A DNA stretch of 64,000 nucleotides from Wolbachia endosymbiont of Folsomia candida (GCF_001931755.2 NZ_CP015510.2:682001-746000), one strand, 5' to 3'. Counted from the first letter of the stretch, positions 8,761 through 17,831 are shown. The notes: generated by a model not told the origin, from the sequence alone. Numbers and translations are program-made.

Positions 8761-9849
8761 ATGGAAATTTTACAAACCTCTTGGTTGAATAAACCGATGA
8801 TGATAGAGCAAAAAAGCTTTGACCTATTGTCATTATATAATGGAAAACAGCCTATCTTTAAAAATGTGAAACATGCAGTAACTCATAGTGTAGCGAAAAT
8901 TGCAGTAGTAGCCATTCATGGAATTTTGACTAAAAGCCCAGGAGCTTTTGATGATTTTCTTGGTATGACATCGTATGAAAGAGTCCAAACACAAATAGAA
9001 GAAGCTCTAATGGATGAAAAAGTTGAAACGATTTTACTTGATATAGATAGTCCAGGAGGGGAAGTAAGCGGTATTTTTGACCTTTCTGATTTTATCTACA
9101 ATGCAAGATCAAGAAAAAGTATAATAGCAATAGCAAATGATGATGCTTACTCTGCCGCGTATGCCATTGCTTCAAGTGCTAAAAAGGTATTTATTACGAG
9201 GACTTCAGGGGTAGGAAGTATAGGAGTAATAGCAAGCCATATAGACCAAAGTGGATTTGATGAGAAACAAGGCATTAAGTATACAACGGTTTTTGCTGGA
9301 AGCCGAAAAAATGATTTAAACCCACATGAGCCGATAACATCTGAAAGTCTAGAAAGCTTACAGGAAGAAGTGAATCGTTTATATGAAATGTTTTCTCAGC
9401 TCATAGCACGCAATCGAAATCTTTCCATAAAAACTATCAAAGATACCGAAGCAGGACTTTATTTTGGTCAGAAGGCGATTGAGATTGGTCTTGCAGATGG
9501 AATTACAACATTTTCTGAATTTATTAACAATTATAGGAGTACTACTATGACTACAGCCGAGTTTAACTGTAAAGAACACACTGATGATTTGATTGAGGAA
9601 GCTAAACGTAATGGCTACAACAACTGCCGTACTGAAGTTTTAGAGGTAATACGTTTGTGTAATTTATCACGAATGCCAGAGAAAATAGCAGAATTCATTG
9701 AGCAGAATGTGAGTAGCAAACAAGCACAAGAAATTTTAATTGAGGCACTTGCGGAGCGAACAACAAAAGCTGAAATTTTCAGTGCATTGCCGCAAAATTC
9801 ATCGGAAGACTTGATGATGAAAGCAGCTAAGGCACGGCAAAATATATAA
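8761..9849 (+). CDS. S49-family head maturation protease with C-terminal scaffold (lambda gpC-like)
   Basis: A 362-aa ClpP/SppA-fold serine protease. Key motifs are DIDSPGGEVSG (94-104), AYSAAYAIAS with the probable nucleophile S131, and TSGVGSIGVIASH (148-160). These enzymes process portal and scaffold during capsid assembly. The last 100 residues are charged and helical and have their own internal start, as in lambda C/Nu3. It sits between portal and decoration genes, the lambda order B-C-D. Confidence 0.88.
   Translation: MEILQTSWLNKPMMIEQKSFDLLSLYNGKQPIFKNVKHAVTHSVAKIAVVAIHGILTKSPGAFDDFLGMTSYERVQTQIEEALMDEKVETILLDIDSPGGEVSGIFDLSDFIYNARSRKSIIAIANDDAYSAAYAIASSAKKVFITRTSGVGSIGVIASHIDQSGFDEKQGIKYTTVFAGSRKNDLNPHEPITSESLESLQEEVNRLYEMFSQLIARNRNLSIKTIKDTEAGLYFGQKAIEIGLADGITTFSEFINNYRSTTMTTAEFNCKEHTDDLIEEAKRNGYNNCRTEVLEVIRLCNLSRMPEKIAEFIEQNVSSKQAQEILIEALAERTTKAEIFSALPQNSSEDLMMKAAKARQNI
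9547..9849 (+). CDS. internal in-frame scaffold protein (Nu3-like)
   Basis: ATG at 9547, codon 263 of the protease gene, is preceded by AGGAG at proper spacing and would yield a 100-aa helical protein (MTTAEFNCKEHTDDLIEEAK...). The paralogous gene has an even stronger AGGAGG before an in-frame ATG at 38738. In lambda, scaffold Nu3 is made from exactly such an internal start in gene C. Translation from here is inferred from the conserved ribosome-binding site. Confidence 0.6.
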   Translation: MTTAEFNCKEHTDDLIEEAKRNGYNNCRTEVLEVIRLCNLSRMPEKIAEFIEQNVSSKQAQEILIEALAERTTKAEIFSALPQNSSEDLMMKAAKARQNI

Positions 9850-9954
9850 ACCCCAACATAAACTACACACAAAGCTAAAGCTATTCCGCGGGCTATAGCA
9901 ACTACAAATTCAGCGGAAAAACTCAAACTTCTATAAAAATTTCCAGGAGAAAAA

Positions 9955-10326
9955 ATGACATGTATAACTGAACAAAACAACCTTGGTGACCTCTTAAAAT
10001 ATGAGGCATCGAATCTTTATTCACGTGATCAAATAACTGTCGCTAAAGGTCAGAATCTTACCTTGGGTACTGTAGTTGGCTTGGATAAAGATAATTTAAT
10101 TAAGATTCTAAATCCAGCAGCTACAGATGGAACACAAACAGCTATTGGTGTGATAGCAAATAATGTAGATGCAAAAGCAGCAGACACAAAAGCAGTGATA
10201 ATTACTCGTATAGCCTTACTTGCCGATCATTCAGTTGTTTGGCCAGCAAATATTACCGAAGAACAAAAAACTGCAGCAATAAAACAATTAGAATCTCGTG
10301 GCATTATTATTCGTAAAGGAGCTTAA
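9955..10326 (+). CDS. head decoration protein (lambda gpD-like)
   Basis: A 123-aa capsid-stabilising protein. The motif ITVAKGQNLTLGTVVGLD, the central KAVIITRIALLADHSVVWP and the ending EEQKTAAIKQLESRGIIIRKG are typical of the gpD family. A GGAG ribosome-binding site precedes ATG 9955. The 105-bp gap before it, including a small inverted repeat GCTAT...ATAGC near 9876, is conserved at 39050-39145. Confidence 0.85.
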   Translation: MTCITEQNNLGDLLKYEASNLYSRDQITVAKGQNLTLGTVVGLDKDNLIKILNPAATDGTQTAIGVIANNVDAKAADTKAVIITRIALLADHSVVWPANITEEQKTAAIKQLESRGIIIRKGA

Positions 10327-10330
10327 CATT

Positions 10331-11332
10331 ATGCAAAATCCATTTTCAAATCCAGCATTTAACATGACAGCACTAACTGCTGCAATTAATATTCTACCGA
10401 TTAATTTTGGTCGTACGGAAAGTTTAAAATTATTTCCAAGTAAATCAGTGAGATTTCGTCACATTACTATAGAAGAGCAAAACGGAGTCTTAAATTTACT
10501 GCCAACGCAAGTTCCAGGAGCACCAGCAACTGTTGGGAAACGAGGCAAAAGAAAGGTAAGAACTTTCACAATTCCGCATATTCCTCACGATGATGTTGTT
10601 TTACCAGAGGAAGTTCAAGGAATACGTAGCTTTGGTTCAGAAAACGAACTTTTAGCGCTTGCTGATGTTGTTACTGATCATTTACAGTCAATGCGCAATA
10701 AACATGCGATAACACTTGAACACCTGCGTATGGGGGCATTAAAAGGAATTATTCTTGATGCAGATGGCTCTGAACTCTTAAACCTCTACAATGAATTTGG
10801 CATTACTCCAAAAACAGTAAATTTTGCGCTTGGAACAACAACAACAGATGTAAAAAGAAAATGCATGGAAGTACTGCGCCATATTGAAGATAGCTTAAGT
10901 GGTGAATATATGACAGGGATTCATGCCCTCGTTAGTTCTGAGTTTTTTGATGCTTTAACATCACATGCTAAGGTAAAAGAAGCATATGAAAGATGGCAAG
11001 AAGGTGCAGCGCTGAGAGATGATATGAGGTCAGGATTTACATTTTGTGGTATTACATTTGAAGAATATAGAGGACAAGCAACAGACATGGATGGTAATGT
11101 AAGAAGGTTTATTGAAAAAGACACAGGGCATTGTTTTCCAATTGGGACAGCCGGAACATTTACAACTTATTTTGGTCCAGCAGACTTTAATGAAACAGTA
11201 AATACGCTTGGGCAACCACTTTATGCAAAACAAGAGCCAAGAAGATTTGATAGAGGAACTGATCTACATACTCAATCTAACCCTTTGCCTATGTGCCATC
11301 GTCCAGGAGTCTTAGTCAAAATTACAATATAA
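10331..11332 (+). CDS. major capsid protein (lambda gpE-like)
   Basis: A 333-aa shell protein of the gpE family. The frame is open from 10298, but ATG 10331 (MQNPFSNPAFNMT) matches the start of the paralogue at 39560 and lies just after the decoration gene. Conserved blocks include RKVRTFTIPHIPHDDVVLPEEVQG and DLHTQSNPLPMCHRPGVLVK (C-terminus). It is almost identical to the second copy. Confidence 0.92.
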   Translation: MQNPFSNPAFNMTALTAAINILPINFGRTESLKLFPSKSVRFRHITIEEQNGVLNLLPTQVPGAPATVGKRGKRKVRTFTIPHIPHDDVVLPEEVQGIRSFGSENELLALADVVTDHLQSMRNKHAITLEHLRMGALKGIILDADGSELLNLYNEFGITPKTVNFALGTTTTDVKRKCMEVLRHIEDSLSGEYMTGIHALVSSEFFDALTSHAKVKEAYERWQEGAALRDDMRSGFTFCGITFEEYRGQATDMDGNVRRFIEKDTGHCFPIGTAGTFTTYFGPADFNETVNTLGQPLYAKQEPRRFDRGTDLHTQSNPLPMCHRPGVLVKITI

Positions 11333-11409
11333 AATGAGGTAAATGTTTTTATAAATTGCCTTATATACCCCTTGCAACAGCTATTATACCAACTTGAGAA
11401 TAAAGAGCA

Positions 11410-11721
11410 ATGAATAAAAACACAAAAAAGCTATTTATGGATTGCTTTGAGTATTTGGGACAACAAGCACTTTATCAGTCAAAAGATAAATCATACGCAG
11501 TACAGATACTAAAGCGACAGCCCGATAAACTATATGGAGTGGGTGAGGGGCATTTTGTTGGAAAAACTTTGACTTTGGAAGTGAGTGTGTTTGATGTATT
11601 GCAGCCAGTAATAGGAGACGTTTTTGTAGTCAATGGCTGTAAATACAGAATACACTCACCACCACTTCGAGATAATTCAGGTATGGTTTGGGAAATAAAT
11701 GCTATGATTATGGATAATTAA
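11410..11721 (+). CDS. head-tail joining protein (lambda FII-like)
   Basis: A 103-aa protein at the lambda FII position. The ending GDVFVVNGCKYRIHSPPLRDNSGMVWEIN follows the FII pattern of a GD-turn, a short beta strand and a W/L-rich end. It is less conserved than its neighbours when compared with 40676-40999, especially in the middle. The 77 bp before it hold no gene. Confidence 0.6.
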   Translation: MNKNTKKLFMDCFEYLGQQALYQSKDKSYAVQILKRQPDKLYGVGEGHFVGKTLTLEVSVFDVLQPVIGDVFVVNGCKYRIHSPPLRDNSGMVWEINAMIMDN

Positions 11722-11722
11722 A

Positions 11723-12235
11723 ATGCTCACTATTAGTAATGATACTAATCAGACTATTAAAGATATTAATGCGACTGAACAGCAAGTACGATTAGCAGCG
11801 GTAAGAGCACTGAACAAAACAGCATTATGGCTTAAGTCACAAGCTGCAAAAGAAATCAGTGAAGAAAAGCAAATAAAACTAACGGTAGTAAGGAAAAGGC
11901 TGAGGATTATTAAAGCCAGAGCAAGCACGTTAGAAGTTATAATAAAAGCAAATTTATATGCTGCAAGAGCTTCATCACTTGGCAGTATGAGACAAACAAA
12001 AATGGGAACGAAAGCGGGAAAATATATGTTTGATAATGCATTTATAGCAACCATGCCAGAGGGTCATCGTGGTATATTTAAACGCAAAGGAAGAGCTGCA
12101 TTGCCAATTCAAGAAGTTAAATTACCATTGGAGCCTGAAGCATCAAAAATAGTTAAGGAATTAGTTAATTATGAAGTTGAGGCGATATTTGAAAAATTTC
12201 TTCAACGTGAATTAAATTATATTGCGAAAGTATGA
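11723..12235 (+). CDS. minor tail protein Z (lambda gpZ-like)
   Basis: A 170-aa basic helical protein with the family blocks RALNKTALWLKSQAAKEIS and KLTVVRKRLRIIKARAS, and GTMPEGH-like ATMPEGHRGIFKRKGR. GpZ-type proteins join tails to heads. It starts 1 bp after the FII-like gene and overlaps the next start by 4 bp (ATGA). Confidence 0.75.
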   Translation: MLTISNDTNQTIKDINATEQQVRLAAVRALNKTALWLKSQAAKEISEEKQIKLTVVRKRLRIIKARASTLEVIIKANLYAARASSLGSMRQTKMGTKAGKYMFDNAFIATMPEGHRGIFKRKGRAALPIQEVKLPLEPEASKIVKELVNYEVEAIFEKFLQRELNYIAKV

Positions 12236-12705
12236 ATTGGAATAATTTACATAAAGCTATTTGTGATACGCTAAAGGCAGAAATACCAGAGATTCAAACT
12301 TGTGAAATTTATCCAGCAGTACGTACTACTATAGTAGCGCCTGCAGTGTTTGTGGAACTTGCAAGTTTAGAGGCAGGAAAAGATGCAGGAACAGAGGAAT
12401 TGGCATTAAGAGCTAGATTTGAGGCACGAATTGTGATTGATAGTACAATAGAAAATGCACCTCTCGTCGTCAGAACATTAGCTGCTGAGGTTGCAAGAGT
12501 AATAAATAAAAACACATGGGGAATGAATGTATCTCCAGCAGAGTTTTTATCAGGGGAAAGTGACGGATTTAGGCCGGAATTAGATGCATATTTCGTCTGG
12601 TTAATCGAATGGATTCATGAGGTACATCTGGGACAGTCAGTGTGGGAAGGAGGTAAAATTAAACCACATAGCATCAATGTAGGAGACGTAAATGTTGGAA
12701 AGTAA
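12232..12705 (+). CDS. probable tail terminator / gpU-like protein
   Basis: A 157-aa protein without a motif I can name with certainty. It begins within the gpZ stop codon and ends inside the gpV gene, in the position of the lambda U tail-terminator gene. Features are alternating beta strands (PAVFVELASLEAGKD, ARFEARIVIDST) and conserved tryptophans near the end (FVWLIEWIHE). The assignment rests mainly on position. Confidence 0.45.
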   Translation: MNWNNLHKAICDTLKAEIPEIQTCEIYPAVRTTIVAPAVFVELASLEAGKDAGTEELALRARFEARIVIDSTIENAPLVVRTLAAEVARVINKNTWGMNVSPAEFLSGESDGFRPELDAYFVWLIEWIHEVHLGQSVWEGGKIKPHSINVGDVNVGK

Positions 12706-13156
12706 TTTTGCTATTTCAGAACTGCAGAGAAAATTAGCCAATATTATACGTATTGGGCTTGTCAAAGAAATAGATTATGAAAATGCAAGAGCACGAGTAC
12801 AAATAGGAGAGTTTTTAACAGACTGGTTACCGTGGATAACAAGTAGAGCAGGAGAAGATAGAAACTGGGCTCCACCAAATGTTAATGAGCAGGTAGTAGT
12901 ATTATCGCCGCTGGGTGAATTATCGCTTGGGATTGTATTACCTGCAATTTATCAGCAAAAGTATCTTCCATCTGAACACCAAGAAAATGCTGATATTTTT
13001 GAGTTTAAGGACGGAACAAAATTATTATACGACAAAGAGAACCACAATTTGGAAATATTAGTAGCAGATAAAATCACTTTGAAAGTTGGAAAATCAGAAA
13101 TAGAAATGACAAAGAACGGTATAAAACTTAAAGGGAATCGAATCGATCTTAACTAA
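12692..13156 (+). CDS. baseplate assembly protein (P2 gpV-like spike)
   Basis: A 154-aa protein with an OB-fold N-terminus (KEIDYENARARVQIGEFLTDWLPWITSRAGEDR) and the block VNEQVVVLSPLGELSLGIVLPAIYQ. The C-terminus (LLYDKENHNLEILVADKITLKVGKSEIEM) is the beta-helical spike. P2 gpV punctures the outer membrane. This marks the switch from lambda-like head genes to P2-like tail genes. Confidence 0.85.
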   Translation: MLESNFAISELQRKLANIIRIGLVKEIDYENARARVQIGEFLTDWLPWITSRAGEDRNWAPPNVNEQVVVLSPLGELSLGIVLPAIYQQKYLPSEHQENADIFEFKDGTKLLYDKENHNLEILVADKITLKVGKSEIEMTKNGIKLKGNRIDLN

Positions 13157-13410
13157 TGAGCAAATCAGTTGTACGCATAGGTGATTATTGTATGGAAGCT
13201 ATACCACATTTCTGTATTACGGGAAGTATGAATGTTTCTATTAATAATAAGCCTATTTGCTGCCAAGGAGATAGTTTTACAGAAGCTAGAGTACTCACCA
13301 ATGGATCAAAAACAGTGTTTGTAAATGGTTACGGAGTTGGAAGAGTTGGTGATCAAGTGTCTTGTGGTTCTAAAATAACAAGTGGCAGTCCAAATGTTTT
13401 TTGTAGCTGA
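13156..13410 (+). CDS. PAAR-like spike-tip protein
   Basis: An 84-aa Gly- and Cys-containing beta-rich protein (VRIGDYCMEAIPHFCITGSM..., VFVNGYGVGRVGDQVSCG) that follows the spike gene with a one-base overlap of stop and start. PAAR proteins cap the spike and bind a metal ion with His/Cys residues; H18 and several Cys residues are candidates. The paralogue at 42425 has the typical GDHCTG start. Confidence 0.7.
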   Translation: MSKSVVRIGDYCMEAIPHFCITGSMNVSINNKPICCQGDSFTEARVLTNGSKTVFVNGYGVGRVGDQVSCGSKITSGSPNVFCS

Positions 13411-13416
13411 GGAAAT

Positions 13417-13752
13417 ATGCGAGGAATGGATTCTAAAACGGGAAAGGAATTGGAGGGAATAGACCATCTTAAACAATCAATTATTGATATACTAACTACT
13501 CCTATAGGCAGTAGGATAATGCGCCGAAATTATGGATCAAGACTATTTGAATTAGTTGATAAACCAATGAATAGAGATTTTACTTTAGAAGTCTATTCAG
13601 CAGTAGCAGAAGCACTAGAAAAGTGGGAAAAGAGATTTAAAGTAGAAAAAGTAAAAATTACAGAGGTAAAAGAAGGAAAAGTAATACTTAATTTAGAGGG
13701 GGTTTATCTTCCAGAAGGTGAATTTGTAAATATTAGTGGAATTACTGTTTAA
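13417..13752 (+). CDS. baseplate wedge protein (P2 gpW / T4 gp25-like)
   Basis: A 111-aa protein with the family signature IDILTTPIGSRIMRRNYGS (residues 23-41), GSRLFELVD and a beta-hairpin C-terminus. It forms part of the baseplate wedge that holds gpJ and gpI. It begins 6 bp after the PAAR gene, with a GAGGAA ribosome-binding site. Confidence 0.88.
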   Translation: MRGMDSKTGKELEGIDHLKQSIIDILTTPIGSRIMRRNYGSRLFELVDKPMNRDFTLEVYSAVAEALEKWEKRFKVEKVKITEVKEGKVILNLEGVYLPEGEFVNISGITV

Positions 13753-13754
13753 GA

Positions 13755-14564
13755 ATGCAACTACCAGAAATTATTGAGCCATTAGATTTTGAGCAAATCT
13801 TATCACGGATGAAGGAGGAATTAATCCGTTGTGATGCAAACTTTACTGCTCTGGTCGAAAGCGATCTAACAATGAAAATTTTAGAAATTGCAGCTTGGCG
13901 GGAATTACTAATACGGCAGAGAATTAATGAAGCAGCAAAAGCAAATTTACTAATGTTTGCAAAAGGAAGTGATCTTGATTATTTAGCTAAATTTTATGGA
14001 GTAGAGAGAAAAAACGAAGAAGATGATGAGTGTTTTAGAAAAAGGATTAAAGCTAAAATAGTTGGCTGGAGCACTGGAGGAAGTAGAGAATATTATCGTT
14101 ATCATGCCTTATCATCTGATATTTGTGTTAAGGATGCATTAGTAGAGTCACCAATACCTGGAAAAGTACAAATTTCAGTGTTATCAACAAACTTATCCAC
14201 AACTGGCATACCATCAGAAGAACTACTTCAAATCGTAAGAAAGCAGCTAAATAGGGAAGATATAAGGGTTTTAACAGATACAATTGAAGTTGTAAGTTGC
14301 AATATTATAGCAATAGATATTCACAGTAGGATTACAGCACAATCAGAAGAGATAATAGAAGTAGCGAAGAAACAATTTATCGAAAAGTTTGAAGCAAGCA
14401 AAAGGCTGGGATGGAATGTTACCAAATCTTGGATTATAGCAAATCTATTTGTAGAAGGAGTGAGTAATGTAGAGCTAATAGAGCCAAAAGAAGACATTGC
14501 TATTAGAGGAAATGAGTGCTCAACCCTTGGTAATCTAAAAATCGAATTAGTAGGTAAAATTTGA
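13755..14564 (+). CDS. baseplate assembly protein (P2 gpJ-like)
   Basis: A 269-aa wedge protein. Family features are LEIAAWRELLIRQRINEAAKAN, LDYLAKFYGVER and the GWSTGGSREYYRYHALS block. The stop overlaps the gpI start (TGATG). It is closely related to 43023-43826. Confidence 0.88.
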   Translation: MQLPEIIEPLDFEQILSRMKEELIRCDANFTALVESDLTMKILEIAAWRELLIRQRINEAAKANLLMFAKGSDLDYLAKFYGVERKNEEDDECFRKRIKAKIVGWSTGGSREYYRYHALSSDICVKDALVESPIPGKVQISVLSTNLSTTGIPSEELLQIVRKQLNREDIRVLTDTIEVVSCNIIAIDIHSRITAQSEEIIEVAKKQFIEKFEASKRLGWNVTKSWIIANLFVEGVSNVELIEPKEDIAIRGNECSTLGNLKIELVGKI

Positions 14565-15196
14565 TGCTGCTACCACCAAATTCAACGAAACAAGAACGTG
14601 CTATAGTGGAAGCAATCGATTACAAAACTGTTGACCCAAGCTGCATTAGGGGATTTAAATTTAATCTCAAAAATGAAATATTACCGTGGCTAATAGAAGA
14701 ATATGGTTTAGAAGAAATTTTATTCTGGGTGAAAGATAAGAAGAAAGCCGTAAAAGAAGGAATAAAGTTTCAAAGACTACGAGGAACACCAGCATCGCTG
14801 AAAATAGCACTAAAATGGGCCAATATTGATGATATTATAATTATTGAAGAACCACCAGGAAAGCACTTTTTTGAACTGCAAGTAGGGATAAAAGATGTGC
14901 CGAATAACTTCTTTGTAGATGCAGTTGTAGAGCTCGCAAAACTTTCATTGCCGGCAAGATCAAGGCTAATGCGGATTTTTAACGATTACTACAATGCTCA
15001 AAGATTTATATTAGATGAGAGCTTATTCGGAGATCTTCTTTCAGACTATTCTGGGGTGAAAGTTGAAAAAAATGGGCCAGTGCTGTCGTTTGGTCGAAAG
15101 AACTCATTTGAACTCAAAATATCAAATCCAACTTTTAAGTTTAGTACATTTCGTTTTCATTATCAGCAAAGCTCCTATGATTGTTGTCAATTATAA
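14564..15196 (+). CDS. tail protein gpI-like, C-terminally truncated
   Basis: ATG at 14564 overlaps the gpJ stop; a TTG one codon earlier is also in frame. The first about 205 residues match the 383-aa gpI at 43826-44977. At TFRFHYQQ the two diverge and this copy ends after eight foreign residues (SYDCCQL). The break coincides with an IS110 transposase tail on the opposite strand, so insertion followed by deletion removed the C-terminal about 175 residues. P2 gpI connects the baseplate to tail fibres, so this copy is probably defective. Confidence 0.75.
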   Translation: MLLPPNSTKQERAIVEAIDYKTVDPSCIRGFKFNLKNEILPWLIEEYGLEEILFWVKDKKKAVKEGIKFQRLRGTPASLKIALKWANIDDIIIIEEPPGKHFFELQVGIKDVPNNFFVDAVVELAKLSLPARSRLMRIFNDYYNAQRFILDESLFGDLLSDYSGVKVEKNGPVLSFGRKNSFELKISNPTFKFSTFRFHYQQSSYDCCQL

Positions 15197-15290
15197 ATTT
15201 CATATTTTGTAAAATCTTTAAAAACCCAGTTATTTTTAAGTGTGTAGAAAATTTCTGTCAGCAATTTCTCAGCAGCTCTAAATTGCATAA
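15187..15290 (-). pseudogene. IS110-family transposase C-terminal remnant (A)
   Basis: Read on the - strand, about 33 codons encode AAEKLLTEIFYTLKNNWVF then KDFTKYEIYN and a TGA at 15187-15189. This is the typical C-terminus of IS110/IS116-type DEDD transposases and matches remnant B (15555-15737) along about 80 bp. It marks the point where the gpI gene is cut. No rest of the element is visible. Confidence 0.6.
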
Positions 15291-15451
15291 AAGTCAATAA
15301 TGATTTTTTGCATTACCCAAAACATTTTCTGATATAAAATTCAGCTCTAATACAATTTTTTATTTATTACTGTGCCATCTGATTCAATCAAAAGTTGTTT
15401 CATTGGCAACAAAAACACCAAGTTTTTAATTAATCTTTTTTAAATTAATGT

Positions 15452-15518
15452 AGCTAATGAATATGTGTATAAGTATGTCCCCACATATTTTAAGTACTTA
15501 TGCACATATTCATTAGCT
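15452..15518. repeat. long inverted repeat (hairpin)
   Basis: Two 24-nt arms, 15452-15475 and 15495-15518, are reverse complements with one mismatch, around a 19-nt loop. Both arms contain AGCTAATGAATATGTG or its complement. It lies between two IS110 tails and is not followed by a T-run, so it is more likely a palindromic insertion or an IS end than a terminator. The rest of 15290-15555 shows no gene. Confidence 0.6.
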
Positions 15519-15554
15519 TATAAAACTAAGGTTCCATATTTTCCTTCACGATTA

Positions 15555-15737
15555 TTATCCAATAAAAAATTCAAATTTTGTGAAATCTTTAAAAATCCAG
15601 TTCTTTTTAAGCGTATAGAAAATGGTTGTCAGGAATTTCCTAGCAGTAGCAATAATGGCCTTAGCAGAACCACGCCTTTTTTTCACATTTTCATAGAAAC
15701 TTTTCAAGTAAGGACTATAACGTATAGCACGATAACT
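15555..15737 (-). pseudogene. IS110-family transposase C-terminal remnant (B)
   Basis: The - strand encodes YRAIRYSPYLKSFYENVKK, RRGSAKAIIATARKFLTTI, FYTLKKNWIFKDFTKFEFF and a TAA at 15555-15557: about 59 codons of an IS110-type transposase C-terminus. It abuts the stop codon of the serine recombinase, so the recombinase unit was probably inserted into, or joined to, an IS110 copy. It is a diverged relative of remnant A. Confidence 0.65.
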
Positions 15738-17831
15738 TCATAATACACCTCCTTCAATTTGTTTTTGTGATTTCAACCTTGCAATTGCTATTTTAGAAGA
15801 GCTCTCAATACGTTTTTTTAACTCCAGTTCTTGTTCTAAACTTATCGATATCCAGAACCTTTCACCAATACGTCGTGCATTAATAAACTTACGTTCAATC
15901 CAATAACGTACTACGTAATGACTGACATTGAATTTTTCTGCAACTTGTTTCACTGATAACTCTTCTTCAGATTTTTGATTACATAGTGCTGGGATCTTAT
16001 GTTTAAATCGAATCCATTTCATACTTTTTATAGTAAAAGGATTACCTTTATTTGTTGTCAGCCCCTCTTGGTTTAACAAACTAATAATTTGTTCATCAGT
16101 CATTGTTTTCGATAGCTGTCTTATCCGATCAATTATATCATCTGAATGCCTCCATCTGTCATAGGATTTTTTTGGCAATTGCACCTCTAAGTCCTCTATA
16201 GCATTTGTTTGCCAGCGTATATGTAGTACTGCTTTTTGTTCACTACGTAGTTTTTCAACAGTAATATCCTTAACTAGAAGTCGTAAAATACGCTTTCGAT
16301 CTCTTGCACTTGTTGATTCTGCATTCCATAAGCGTGGTAAGTCCTGAGCTAGTGCCAACACTTTCTCTTTTTGTTGTTTTGTAGCTGTAAGTACATCATT
16401 TTTCTTATATTCATCATATTGATTCTGTGCTTCTTCCAATGCTATTAAAGCTTCGTTCCAACGTTTCTCCAATGTTCCAGCTACTAGGCGATTTGATGGG
16501 TCTACTTCTTCATAACGTCTCTGTGCCAGTTGTACTTCATAATCTGCTCTTTTTATCTGCATTTGCCATTGTTTATCTAGCATGTGACCTCGTTGCTCCA
16601 ATTCTTCAAATGCTTTTACGGCAATCTCAATTTGCGCAGGTTCCATGACTTCCAATACTCTTTTTACGATAGCTTCATCCAGAGGATTTCCATAAACAGA
16701 AAAACAACTCTTACTATCTTCTCCCCACTTCTTTTTCCAATTACATTCATAAACAGCAAGAACACCACCTTTGCTCTTATACCTTACAGTAAGACGACAG
16801 CCGCAGTAACTACAAATTAATAATCCCTGCAATAATCCCAATCCTTCTCGTACTGCTGTAGGTAGCATATTCTCTTCTCCACTGGTTTGATTATTTGCTA
16901 AAACCTTTTTATTTGCTACATATTCTTCCCACGTTATATAACCTTCGTGGTGGTTTTTTATCATTGTATGCCAGGCTTCTGTCGGTAGGCGAACTACTGT
17001 TGTCTTGACCAATCCAGTACTTGATAATTTTTTCTGATATTTAAAGCGACCATAAACATAAGCTCCAGCATAAGAAGGGTTTTTTAATACTGAACATACC
17101 CTAGAATGTGTCAGTGCTCCCCATATTAACTTTCCTTTCCAAATACCACCATATGCTCGTTTTGGAAACTGTATTTTGTTCTTACCAAAATGATGTACTA
17201 CTCCATAAGCACTGCCCTTTTCTTTAAATACTTTAAACAATAATTGAATCACACTTCTTACTTGCTCATTATCGTCAAATCTAGTATTACCTTCATCATC
17301 ATAGCAAAATCCTACTGGGAGAGGAAATCGAAGCTCTCCTTTCTTAGCCTTATTTACCTTACCTCCTAAAAGTCTAGCACGGATGAAATGCAACTCTGCG
17401 TGTGATATCGTTCCTTTTAGCCCAAGTACCAATTGGTCGTTGAAGTCATTAGGATTGTAACAACCATCTTCATCTATAATCAATGTATCTGTTAAAGCAC
17501 ATAATTCCAGTAATCTATGCCAATCACTGCAAGATCTAGATAATCTCGACGCTTCCAGTACAAACACGGCTCCTACTTTTCCCATTGATACATCAGCAAC
17601 TAATATTTTAAAATCTTCTCGATTATTAGCTTGAGCTCCTGAAATCCCTAAATCATCATCTAAAACTCTTATGGCATTCTGAGACCATCCCATTTGTTGC
17701 GCTTTATCTTTCAGTTTATACTGCCTTTCAGTACTCTCCTGATTGAGCCTTACCTGTCCCATTGTTGATTGCCTTAAATAAACGTATGCTGGTTTTAATA
17801 TATGGTGGTTCTGAATTTTGTGTGCTGTCAT
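15738..17831 (-). CDS. large serine recombinase (resolvase/recombinase/zinc ribbon)
   Basis: A 697-aa site-specific recombinase. The N-terminal resolvase domain holds the probable catalytic S22 in AYVYLRQSTMGQV, with LEASRLSRSCSDW and GLKGTISHAELHFIRARL further on. A recombinase domain follows (YGVVHHFGKNKIQFPKR, LKNPSYAGAYVYGRF), then a zinc ribbon (CSYCGCRLTVRY...), a long coiled coil, and a C-terminal excisionase-like helix-turn-helix (SVKQVAEKFNVSHYVVRYWIE). GGAGG precedes ATG 17831. It differs from the 550-aa recombinase at 46834. It may mobilise a small element with the ORFs upstream rather than be the prophage integrase. Confidence 0.88.
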   Translation of the reverse strand: MTAHKIQNHHILKPAYVYLRQSTMGQVRLNQESTERQYKLKDKAQQMGWSQNAIRVLDDDLGISGAQANNREDFKILVADVSMGKVGAVFVLEASRLSRSCSDWHRLLELCALTDTLIIDEDGCYNPNDFNDQLVLGLKGTISHAELHFIRARLLGGKVNKAKKGELRFPLPVGFCYDDEGNTRFDDNEQVRSVIQLLFKVFKEKGSAYGVVHHFGKNKIQFPKRAYGGIWKGKLIWGALTHSRVCSVLKNPSYAGAYVYGRFKYQKKLSSTGLVKTTVVRLPTEAWHTMIKNHHEGYITWEEYVANKKVLANNQTSGEENMLPTAVREGLGLLQGLLICSYCGCRLTVRYKSKGGVLAVYECNWKKKWGEDSKSCFSVYGNPLDEAIVKRVLEVMEPAQIEIAVKAFEELEQRGHMLDKQWQMQIKRADYEVQLAQRRYEEVDPSNRLVAGTLEKRWNEALIALEEAQNQYDEYKKNDVLTATKQQKEKVLALAQDLPRLWNAESTSARDRKRILRLLVKDITVEKLRSEQKAVLHIRWQTNAIEDLEVQLPKKSYDRWRHSDDIIDRIRQLSKTMTDEQIISLLNQEGLTTNKGNPFTIKSMKWIRFKHKIPALCNQKSEEELSVKQVAEKFNVSHYVVRYWIERKFINARRIGERFWISISLEQELELKKRIESSSKIAIARLKSQKQIEGGVL

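Noticed and set aside
9615..9980. 121-aa ORF on the - strand
   Set aside because: It lies across the protease 3' end and the gap before the decoration gene, and is not kept as one frame in the second module.
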